Shown: in pieces, positions 1 through 6,079 of the stretch
How the letters are laid out: each line of letters starts with the position of its first letter
How positions within the stretch are numbered: position 1 is the stretch's first letter
Origin: Saprospiraceae bacterium
GTDB taxonomy: Bacteria > Bacteroidota > Bacteroidia > Chitinophagales > Saprospiraceae
Direction of reading: 5' to 3'
Assembly: GCA_029262975.1 (NCBI GenBank)
Contig: JAJCYJ010000638.1
Coordinates: 1-9,551, forward strand
Length of the DNA: 9,551 nucleotides
Notes under the pieces: model-generated
The model's input: only the letters and a program-made list of their open reading frames with translations
The model's database searches: none
What the model was told of the DNA's origin: nothing
Position numbers and translations under genes: made by a program

Positions 1-416
1 ATGAGTTAAAACCCGTTGGATGAACTTATCTGTCCATGGGGTTTTAACCCCGTGATCAGGTCGTTATGATGTCAGCACAATGGGTTAAAACCCGTTGGAT
101 GAACTTATCTGTCCATGGGGTTTCAACCCTGTGATCAGGTCGTTATGATGTCAGCACAATGGGTTAAAACCCGTTGGATGAACTTATCTGTCCATGGGGT
201 TTCAACCCTGTGATCAGTTCGTATCAACGTAGGCACAATGGGTTAAAATCCGTTGGATGAACTTATCTGTCCATGGGGTTTCAACCCTGTGATCAGTTCG
301 TTATGATGTCAGCACAATGGGTTAAAACCCGTTGGATGAACTTATCTGTCCATGGGGTTTTAACCCCGTGATCAGGACGTTATGATGTCAGCACAATGGG
401 TTAAAATCCGTTGGAT
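1..416. repeat. Tandem array of 79-bp hairpin-bearing units
   Basis: Five full units start at 1, 80, 159, 238 and 317, and a sixth starts at 396 and breaks off near 416. The period is exactly 79 bp throughout, and the array probably began before the window. Each unit has a left arm GGGTTAAAACCC and a right arm GGGTTTTAACCC (units 1 and 5) or GGGTTTCAACCC (units 2-4). The arms are inverted copies, so each unit can fold into a 12-bp stem. A 2x2 internal loop then leads to an inner TGGA/TCCA stem and a 12-base loop. The rest of the unit (GATCAGG..GTCAGCACA) is a conserved linker; unit 3 has the most divergent one. Because 79 is not a multiple of 3, the array is not a coding repeat. The role is unknown; it resembles expanded intergenic palindromic repeats. 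Confidence 0.93.
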
Positions 417-473
417 AGAATTGATAAAATCCGTTGGATTGAGAAGGCCATCACAGATTAAAATCCTTTGGTT
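417..473. repeat. Decayed half-units at the array's edge
   Basis: Past the last recognisable unit, two more copies of only the left arm appear, close to ATAAAATCCGTTGGATT (423-440) and GATTAAAATCCTTTGGTT (456-473). They lack the right arm and the linker. Their spacing (about 24 and 34 bp) no longer follows the 79-bp period. This looks like the eroded margin of the array, where units have lost sequence by deletion. The last one stops about 100 bp before the mgtE start codon. Confidence 0.7.
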
Positions 474-572
474 AGAAATAATAACAGCAAAAACGACCCG
501 CGCATAAATAAAATAGGATATCGAATATCAAATACGGATATTAGGCCCTTAATTTGAAAAAGTCTTTAACTA

Positions 573-1943
573 ATGCCGAACGATATAAGATTGCTGACAG
601 ATTTGGAATGGATTAAGCTTCAAATTAAACAGCAGAATACAGAAGATCTTGAAGACTTGTGCCGGGAGGCAAATGCCAGGGAGCTAGCTTTTATCATGTC
701 CCACCTTAATATGGACGATCGGGTGGCTTTACTTAATTTACTACCGTCCGAACTTGGCGCGGATATTCTGCAGGATATTCCGGATGCACATACGACAGAT
801 ATCATCAGTGAAATGGAGGTGGCAGACGCCGTAGCCATTTTCAATGAAATGGAAAGCGACGAACAAGTCGACCTTATTATTGATTTAGAAGATAACGAAG
901 CAGAAGCCATCTTATCTGAATTGGATGAGGAAGATGCTGCGGAAGTAAGGAGATTAGTCGAATATGACCCGGATTCTGCTGGCGGACTGATGGTCACCGA
1001 GTATATAAGCTTGCCTGACGATTATACTGTACAGGATGCTGTTGTTAACGTCAAAGCAAATCAGGATGAATATGAGGATTATCAAATAAAGTATTTATAT
1101 GTAACCGATCAGCATAATACTTTTTTAGGTATTGTAGAGATGTATGATTTAATCCTTGCGGAACCCAATAGACTGCTTAAAGAGCTATTAAGTCATGCGA
1201 AATCATTTCCAGTGCATGTCTCATTAGATGATCTTGTTGGGTTTTTTGAAGCACACGATTATAGGGGTGTCGCGGTTATTGATGAAAAAGGCAAAATGCT
1301 TGGTGTTGTGCTTCGTCAGGATGCATTGTTGGCTAATTCGGAAAAGTTGACCAAGGAGCACCTTGAGTCCCAGGGTATTGTCGGTGGGGAGGAATTGAGG
1401 ACAATGCCAGTCTGGCTAAGATCAAAAAGGAGATTATCATGGCTTTCGGTCAATATCTTTTTAAATATTATCGCTGCCAGCGTTATTGCTTTTCACCAGG
1501 ATACATTAACTTCTGTAATAGCCCTTGCCGTTTTTCTTCCAATTATTTCTGATATGAGCGGTTGCAGTGGCAACCAGGCTGTAGCCGTCAGTATGCGCGA
1601 ACTGTCAGTGGGCACCGTAAGACCACGGGAAGTCTTCACAGTATTGTGGCAGGAACTCAGTGTAGGTCTCATTAATGGTCTTGTTTTAGGTCTTCTAATT
1701 GGCATTGCCGCATTTCTTTGGAAAGGGAATGTATTTCTTGGCATGGTAGTAGGCGGAGCCCTGATGTTGAATACGTTAGTGGCCGTCTCATTGGGTGGGA
1801 CATTGCCTTTAATATTGAAAGGATTTGATATTGATCCTGCACTCGCTTCAGGTCCTATTCTTACGACGATTACAGACATGCTGGGTTTCTTCCTTACCTT
1901 GACATTCGCTGCACTTGCGTTAAGTCATTTGGGAGGGATTTGA
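573..1943 (+). CDS. mgtE: MgtE-family magnesium transporter/channel
   Basis: This 456-residue protein has the usual MgtE length and domain order. A helical, acidic N domain (about residues 1-130) is followed by a CBS pair (about 131-255), a connecting plug helix (about 255-285) and a C-terminal domain of about five membrane helices (288-452). The first CBS opens with the typical DPDSAGGLM. The membrane part has RLSWLSVNIFLNIIAASV and ends with PILTTITDMLGFF, where Asp435 matches the pore aspartate that binds Mg in characterised MgtE. In that family the N and CBS domains sense cytosolic Mg2+ and close the inner-membrane pore when it is plentiful. The loop usually written GMGGNAGTQ reads DMSGCSGNQ here, a variant that still keeps the Gly and Gln positions. 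The ATG at 573 gives the full N domain. No clear promoter or Mg riboswitch is visible between the repeat array and the gene. It appears to be a single-gene unit. Confidence 0.95.
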   Translation: MPNDIRLLTDLEWIKLQIKQQNTEDLEDLCREANARELAFIMSHLNMDDRVALLNLLPSELGADILQDIPDAHTTDIISEMEVADAVAIFNEMESDEQVDLIIDLEDNEAEAILSELDEEDAAEVRRLVEYDPDSAGGLMVTEYISLPDDYTVQDAVVNVKANQDEYEDYQIKYLYVTDQHNTFLGIVEMYDLILAEPNRLLKELLSHAKSFPVHVSLDDLVGFFEAHDYRGVAVIDEKGKMLGVVLRQDALLANSEKLTKEHLESQGIVGGEELRTMPVWLRSKRRLSWLSVNIFLNIIAASVIAFHQDTLTSVIALAVFLPIISDMSGCSGNQAVAVSMRELSVGTVRPREVFTVLWQELSVGLINGLVLGLLIGIAAFLWKGNVFLGMVVGGALMLNTLVAVSLGGTLPLILKGFDIDPALASGPILTTITDMLGFFLTLTFAALALSHLGGI

Positions 1944-2041
1944 TCATTGATATATAAAGTTATTTAACATCCGATGAAGACTTTTGGAATTTGGGATGGT
2001 CCTACTTTATAATTTAAGCTATACGATTACAATTGTTTTCT

Positions 2042-2060
2042 AATTCTAATTATTAGAATT
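2042..2060. other. Perfect AT-rich dyad downstream of mgtE
   Basis: AATTCTAAT and ATTAGAATT form perfect 9-base arms around one central base, about 100 bp after the mgtE stop. As RNA it would make a weak AU stem. It is not followed by a run of T on the plus strand, so it is not a standard terminator. It could be a 3'-end structure or a protein-binding dyad. Confidence 0.45.
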
Positions 2061-2108
2061 GGATAGGCTAGCTATACCTGCTCTTCCTCACGGCGATGGC
2101 TGGCTTTT

Positions 2109-2132
2109 AGACTATGATGATTATCATAGTTT
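2109..2132. other. Strong hairpin, possible 3'-end structure
   Basis: ACTATGAT (2111-2118) and ATCATAGT (2123-2130) are perfect 8-base arms around a GATT loop. The stem extends by a G-T and an A-T pair to 10. A second possible stem, AGTTTC (2128-2133) with GAAACT (2156-2161), shares bases with the first, so the two would exclude each other. No long T run follows. It may belong to the repeat element just downstream. Confidence 0.5.
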
Positions 2133-2160
2133 CACTGGTCGATTAGTAGTTGTACGAAAC

Positions 2161-2330
2161 TGTCGCTCCCACAGGGTTAATATTTTCTTCTATATATTGG
2201 GGATCTGACAACCCTGGCTGAAATGTGTTGCTCCCAGCGGCTTTTCAAACGGTTGGTACTCAATATATCCCATGTCAATAATCCTGTAAGGACGATATAT
2301 CGTAGCCAGGGTCGCCAGACCCTGGGACAG
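2161..2330. repeat. Intergenic palindromic (REP-like) element
   Basis: ACCCTGGCT (2211-2219) recurs inverted as AGCCAGGGT (2304-2312). The latter begins a compact hairpin, CCAGGGTC-GCCA-GACCCTGG (2306-2325), with an 8-bp stem. TCGCTCCCACAGG (2163-2175) is an imperfect inverted match to CCTGTAAGGACGA (2283-2295). The whole block is therefore an imperfect, nested inverted repeat without a convincing reading frame; a 99-codon minus frame across it has no recognisable content. From memory, similar GGGCGATATAT..AGCCAGGG blocks are scattered between genes in many Bacteroidota. That is recollection, not a search. The surrounding 1944-2566 gap shows no gene. Confidence 0.55.
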
Positions 2331-2566
2331 TGAATATTTCTAAATTCTTGAGTGCTGTTGTTAATGTTTTGTAGTAAAAAATAAATTTTAAAGTAGATGC
2401 TCCAGCATGTCTGAAACTCTTGAATTAACAGGAGACGTTTTAATATACAGGCAAAGTTCGGACTGATGAATATCATGTCTGCCTACTGATTTATATCATT
2501 ACAAACGAATTTATAATAGCCTTTCTTTAAAGATGTAATAATTAGACATTCCAATAAAAAGCGATT

Positions 2567-3013
2567 ATGATTTATCCAACAATTAAAGATTATCACGATA
2601 ACCGAAGAAGGCACTTCATATCACCCATAACGGATCATCCCGACTTTCTTGGGAAAAGTGCTTTGGATTTGCGCTGGGGAAGCAAAAAAGATAAAAAAAA
2701 TCTTCTTAACCAAGATGACTTGTTCAAAATGGAAGTGGCTCTTCCGGGTTTTGAAAAAGAAGATATTGAAGTGTTCGTTCAAGACAACATTTTATTGATC
2801 CGTGCTGAAAGAAAAAACGAAGTAATCACCTCATCCAAGTATCTAATCAATGAGGTTGACACTGATATTGTTATTAAGAGGTTTCAACTTGGCAATAATA
2901 TTGGCCACGAAAAAGTCACTGCATTCTATGAGAAAGGTATTTTAAATCTGACTTTTACAGATGTCCCTGAAAATCGTGAATATCCGTATAAAAATGTTGA
3001 AATATTAGATTAG
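2567..3013 (+). CDS. Small heat-shock protein, Hsp20/alpha-crystallin family
   Basis: The 148-residue product has the typical length and layout of a bacterial Hsp20. A variable, basic N-terminal arm (1-48) leads into an alpha-crystallin domain (about 50-140). The domain opens with FKMEVALPGFEKEDIEVFV, close to the family's usual MxxDLPGxxKEDIxV, and carries the late signature A-x-x-E-K-G-I-L-N-L (residues 119-128). The short tail contains V-E-I near the end, a likely I/V-x-I anchor used by these proteins to assemble oligomers. The family binds unfolding proteins without ATP and hands them to DnaK/ClpB chaperones in the cytoplasm. The middle segment (KRFQLG) is more divergent than the usual YRSFxLP, so the copy is not a close relative of the commonest Bacteroidota Hsp20. 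It stands alone; no heat-shock operator such as CIRCE was seen upstream. Confidence 0.9.
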   Translation: MIYPTIKDYHDNRRRHFISPITDHPDFLGKSALDLRWGSKKDKKNLLNQDDLFKMEVALPGFEKEDIEVFVQDNILLIRAERKNEVITSSKYLINEVDTDIVIKRFQLGNNIGHEKVTAFYEKGILNLTFTDVPENREYPYKNVEILD

Positions 3014-3049
3014 GCTTTCTTTAAGGTAAGTGTTTGAGAAAAGGAAAGC
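3014..3049 (+). terminator. Weak stem-loop right after hsp20
   Basis: GCTTTCTTT (3014-3022), starting directly after the stop codon, pairs with AAGGAAAGC (3041-3049) through nine base pairs including one G-U, around an 18-base loop. No T run follows, so it would be an imperfect terminator at best. It may instead protect the 3' end of the mRNA. Confidence 0.3.
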
Positions 3050-3242
3050 ACAAGCTAGTCGAAGCAAGAGAGATTGCTCTTTTTCAAATCCAACGACGAT
3101 AGAAATGTGATCGTTACTTTATTGTTTTAATTTCAACTTTTAAGAAACATATTCTATTTACGTGCATTTGAAAAGTTTCAACTTATCATACGGCTAACTT
3201 ATGTCTTCAATTTTGAATAGAAAGCGTTAATGGTCTAATTTT

Positions 3243-4217
3243 TTAGCAAATACCACATACACCTGATTCATACCCACCGCCACATGCAATTCTATGCGCA
3301 TTACCGATCGTTTTAAGAGCGCTAAGTTCGTCGGATATATCTTCAATAAACAGCGCAATAAAAGTAGCTATTCTTATAGACGTTAAATTTTTTGAATCGC
3401 CTATTATATCTCCATTCTTTTTAATGTATTGTAATGTTCCTACTGGAGTGTAGTTGAGTTTTAGTGATTTGTTCAAAAACCGTTTAAACTTTTCCAACTC
3501 TTTTTTAAACCCTATATGTTCCAATCCATCGATAAGTTCATCTAAAAAAGGAATAAGGTGGTCAAAGATTTCCTTGTTTGGTGGAAGCCACGGCACAATA
3601 TCGAGATAGTTCTCATATCTGATCTGATCAATTACTTTGTTGTATCCTTTTGCAAATACTGCATTTCCGGGATAAGGTGAAGCAAAAGTCATGACCCCTC
3701 CAAGATTATACTTCAATTTCTTTGCATAATATGCTGCATAGGTAGCCATTGGGCCTCCTTTGCTATGGCCCGTGATATACAATTGTTTCTTTATTCTTTT
3801 CCCACCATAGATTTTATCCAGATCAATTTTAATCTGTGGCCATATGGAATGAAAGGCAGTAATAAAACCCTGATGAACCTTTCCAGGAAGAACAGGATCA
3901 TCGACTTCATCGACTTTACAGATATCTTGCCACCAATCTTCCAGTGTTGCAGGATTCCAATGAGTTGGCGGTAATGTTCCTCTGAATGCGAGTACATATC
4001 CAAAGTTTGTTTCAGCTAATATAGCAGCATTAATTTTTTCTAAAGTTTTCGTTTTAGAGTTGGTATAAGCTTTAGGGGGAGAGAGAAAGCCTGCATTTGC
4101 ATACTCTTTGTAATTTGAGTCAGCAGGAGAAGGAGGATGAAATTTCCCATCTAATCCTACATAATATGCGCTTCCACTAGCGCACAGAAGTTTACACATA
4201 GTTGTGTTTCCAGTCAT
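3243..4217 (-). CDS. Class 3 lipase-like alpha/beta hydrolase
   Basis: The 324-residue protein fits the class 3 (fungal-type triacylglycerol) lipase fold. It carries VLAFRGT (residues 75-81), the strand and oxyanion region typical of the family. VHQGFITAF (114-122) and the nucleophile elbow TGHSKGG (149-155, Ser152) follow, then FASPYPGN and YLDIVPWLPP (204-213), where Asp206 is the probable catalytic acid. His308 near the C-terminus is the best candidate for the catalytic histidine. The family cleaves ester bonds of lipids, but the substrate cannot be told here. There is no signal peptide or membrane helix at the N-terminus, so it acts in the cytoplasm or leaves by a non-Sec route. The last 13 residues are rich in Gly and Cys (Cys312, 321, 324), which is unusual. 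The ATG at 4217 was chosen; Met7 is an alternative. It converges on hsp20 and has no operon partner. Confidence 0.85.
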   Translation of the reverse strand: MTGNTTMCKLLCASGSAYYVGLDGKFHPPSPADSNYKEYANAGFLSPPKAYTNSKTKTLEKINAAILAETNFGYVLAFRGTLPPTHWNPATLEDWWQDICKVDEVDDPVLPGKVHQGFITAFHSIWPQIKIDLDKIYGGKRIKKQLYITGHSKGGPMATYAAYYAKKLKYNLGGVMTFASPYPGNAVFAKGYNKVIDQIRYENYLDIVPWLPPNKEIFDHLIPFLDELIDGLEHIGFKKELEKFKRFLNKSLKLNYTPVGTLQYIKKNGDIIGDSKNLTSIRIATFIALFIEDISDELSALKTIGNAHRIACGGGYESGVCGIC

Positions 4218-4701
4218 ATTTTTTAATTATAAGTAATAAATAATGCCATAACATAAGCTTCGTTTCGACAAAATAGTATAAGGGATTTGCCAACAACGGT
4301 ACGTTATTTTTTCCACTTTATTCAATCATCAAAGTAAGAAGAGGGTAAGGACTGTGGTAGGGTATAAATACCTAATTTTGAAAAGTGGAAACGGCATATT
4401 ATAGCTCGCTCGAAATACCATATAATGTTTTATCGATTAAAAGTTATCTTTCTACTAATCTCGATTTCCATTGAAATCATTGCGAACGTGGAATTATGAT
4501 TTCTGATGACCAATATTGATGGATGTAGTCAAATCAAATGTATTCGAATCATAATCAAAGGTGAAAAGAATAGAAGTTCTTTGATTATCTCCATGTTTCT
4601 TTGTAATTTGGGTACACTTAAGGGTTACTAATAGCCCACGCATCAAGACATCTAAGTGGCTTTGCAATAGCAGAGTCGACTGGCCAACACTGAATAGCTA
4701 T

Positions 4702-4717
4702 CGGTCTTTTTAGACCG
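4702..4717. other. Short hairpin CGGTCT-TTTT-AGACCG
   Basis: A perfect 6-bp stem around a TTTT loop lies in the middle of the gene-poor interval, without a following T run. It may be a fragment of a degraded repeat or an unrecognised small RNA. Nothing nearby decides between these. Confidence 0.35.
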
Positions 4718-4868
4718 CGATTATCAACGCTACGCTTAATTGAATCTCAGAACCAGCACTTTTTATTTTTCAGAATCACCTTCTTTTTTAGTTCAATACT
4801 CCTTTTGCCCTGGAGCACAGTTTTTCCATTGCAGTAGGGACTTTCCAATCAGATTGAATTAATGCTAT

Positions 4869-4892
4869 TGTCATCATGACATATGTATGTCA
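4869..4892. promoter_or_regulatory. Overlapping TGTCA/TGACA dyads, possible operator
   Basis: Two dyads overlap: TGTCAT-C-ATGACA (4869-4881) and TGACATA-TG-TATGTCA (4877-4892). Together they place three TGTCA half-sites in alternating orientation within 24 bp, ending 136 bp before the start of the 5029 gene. Clustered half-sites of this kind are what a dimeric transcription factor would bind. The factor is unknown and no promoter box could be fixed beside it, so the regulatory role is inference. Confidence 0.35.
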
Positions 4893-5028
4893 ATACCTAA
4901 TTTGATATTAAATTTTGTTTCACCTCTATTTAAATGCACAATCACATTCCAAAAAATACTAGAAGTTATACAAGGACAATAAATACAGTTGGAGTGATTG
5001 GATATTGTAAACCTTTAAAATTTTAAAA

Positions 5029-6069
5029 ATGAAAAAGAAATTGACAATTCTCATTATCGCTCTTTTTATTTGTTTTGTAAGCTTCGCACAATTGGCGGAT
5101 GTAGAAGGCAACGTCAGAATCGATAATACACTCGAATTATTCGATCGTAGTTCGGGTACACCTGTAAAGGTGGGTACCTTGTTTGCCACTTTTCCCCTTG
5201 GAGCAAATAGTGCAAATAGCCCGTCATTAACCTTGAGAAATGAGACTTCTCCGATTCCTTCCAATGGGTTTGGAGATATCATTTTAGAGAGCTCAGATCA
5301 ATTATTTTTCAACACGAACACATCTACTCGTATGCATATTGGGGCAAGTGGTAATGTGGGTATAGGCACTACAGCGCCTGGCGATCTATTTCATGTCAAT
5401 GGGGATGCCATAATCGGTGGAGGCTCTTCTGGAGATGCCAGCGCTGAATTTATGAGCATTAGGGCACAAAGTGATATCTGGTATCTTGGCGTTCAAAATG
5501 AGGGAAGTCAAGCAGCGTCGGATTTCTTTATTGGAAAATCTAGCCTGGAAGATGGGACTTTTCATATTACTAACTCTGGAAATGTGGGTATCGGTACTAC
5601 CAGCCCTGCCCAGCCTTTACACGTAGAAGGAGATGCAGTGATTGGAGGAGGGGCTAACGGCGATTCTAACTCGGAATTTTTAAACGTTCGAGGAGAAAGT
5701 GATACTTGGTTTTTGGCGGTTCGAAATGAAAACACCGTTGCTGCATCAGATTTTTTTATTGGAAAAACCAGTACTGAAGATGGCATTTTTCACATTAGAA
5801 ATAACACCAATGTGGGGATTGGAACATCTGCCCCGACGGCCAGGTTACATGTGAGTGGAGGGGTTCAAGGTGTTGAGCTTCTGCTTGAAGCGGATACTAA
5901 TGATGTCGGTGAAGATGATCAGCCAAAGCTCACGCTCAGCCAGGATGGTGGAGCCGTTACAGGTGAACTGGGATACTATAATTCAACGAATGACCTAAGA
6001 ATCATCAATCAATTTGGTGGTGCGTCCATTATTCTAAAGGCTAATGGTGATATTATAATTGGCAATTAA
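5029..6069 (+). CDS. Secreted GNVGIGTT-repeat (tail-fibre-like) protein
   Basis: The 346-residue product starts with a clear Sec signal peptide (MKKK, hydrophobic stretch, SFA-Q; cleavage near residue 20). A head region (21-107) leads into two full 76-residue repeats (108-183, 184-259) and the beginning of a third (260-278). Each opens with G/T-NVGIGT-x-x-P and continues LHV-x-GD..IGGG and ASDFFIGK. Proteins with GNVGIGT-x-x-P motifs in Bacteroidota resemble phage tail fibres and are thought to be elongated, beta-rich, probably trimeric surface proteins. Many end in a peptidase S74 self-cleaving chaperone, but this one stops at GDIIIGN after a short beta-rich tail (about 279-346). No S74 domain and no evident type IX secretion signal is present. 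It is followed after 10 bp by the serine hydrolase at 6080, so the two are probably co-transcribed. The leader is A/T-rich with no clear ribosome site, as usual in the phylum. Confidence 0.85.
   Translation: MKKKLTILIIALFICFVSFAQLADVEGNVRIDNTLELFDRSSGTPVKVGTLFATFPLGANSANSPSLTLRNETSPIPSNGFGDIILESSDQLFFNTNTSTRMHIGASGNVGIGTTAPGDLFHVNGDAIIGGGSSGDASAEFMSIRAQSDIWYLGVQNEGSQAASDFFIGKSSLEDGTFHITNSGNVGIGTTSPAQPLHVEGDAVIGGGANGDSNSEFLNVRGESDTWFLAVRNENTVAASDFFIGKTSTEDGIFHIRNNTNVGIGTSAPTARLHVSGGVQGVELLLEADTNDVGEDDQPKLTLSQDGGAVTGELGYYNSTNDLRIINQFGGASIILKANGDIIIGN
5350..5862 (+). repeat. In-frame 228-bp tandem repeat inside the secreted protein gene
   Basis: Two full 228-bp units (5350-5577, 5578-5805) and the start of a third (from 5806) encode the 76-residue protein repeat. 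By hand count 47 of 76 residues are identical between the two full units, with no gaps. The most conserved blocks are the GNVGIGTT opening and AASDFFIGK. The units have diverged well at the DNA level, so this is an old duplication kept in register by selection on the protein. Confidence 0.9.
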
Positions 6070-6079
6070 TTATAGTCTA

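Larger units (their letters stand above)
4218..5028. other. Long gene-poor intergenic region
   Basis: These 811 bp hold the upstream regions of two divergent genes (lipase on minus, repeat protein on plus). No frame gives a recognisable protein; the longest candidates are short and featureless. Visible structure includes small hairpins GATTTC-CATT-GAAATC (4463-4478) and CGGTCT-TTTT-AGACCG (4702-4717), and a GGTAT-AA-ATACC dyad (4361-4372). A 12-base direct repeat, AATACCTAATTT, occurs at 4367-4378 and 4892-4903. No exact Bacteroidota TAnnTTTG promoter box was found; near matches lie around 4901-4920. Confidence 0.6.

Noticed and set aside
1..416. The repeat array as a CRISPR locus
   Set aside because: The sequences between the palindromic arms are nearly the same in every unit, whereas spacers must differ. 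No cas gene is nearby.
474..572. Magnesium riboswitch upstream of mgtE
   Set aside because: The space between the decayed repeats and the ATG is about 100 bp and shows none of the conserved multi-helix layout of an M-box.
620..997. Minus-strand frame inside mgtE, rich in Ser
   Set aside because: It is the shadow of the acidic N domain of MgtE on the opposite strand, with low-complexity content.
2177..2476. A 99-codon minus-strand reading frame
   Set aside because: It lies across the inverted-repeat element, has no recognisable domain or leader, and its composition follows the palindromes. It is most likely an accidental frame.
4781..4877. A short minus-strand frame (MTIALIQSDWKVPTAMEKL...) resembling a nitrilase start
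   Set aside because: Only the first few residues recall that family, the frame ends after about 29 codons, and no catalytic residue is present. It is too weak to report as a remnant.
6059..6079. TTG start for the serine hydrolase at 6059
   Set aside because: It would overlap the upstream gene and put AINYSL in front of the signal peptide. ATG 6080 gives a cleaner export signal and a normal 10-bp gap.
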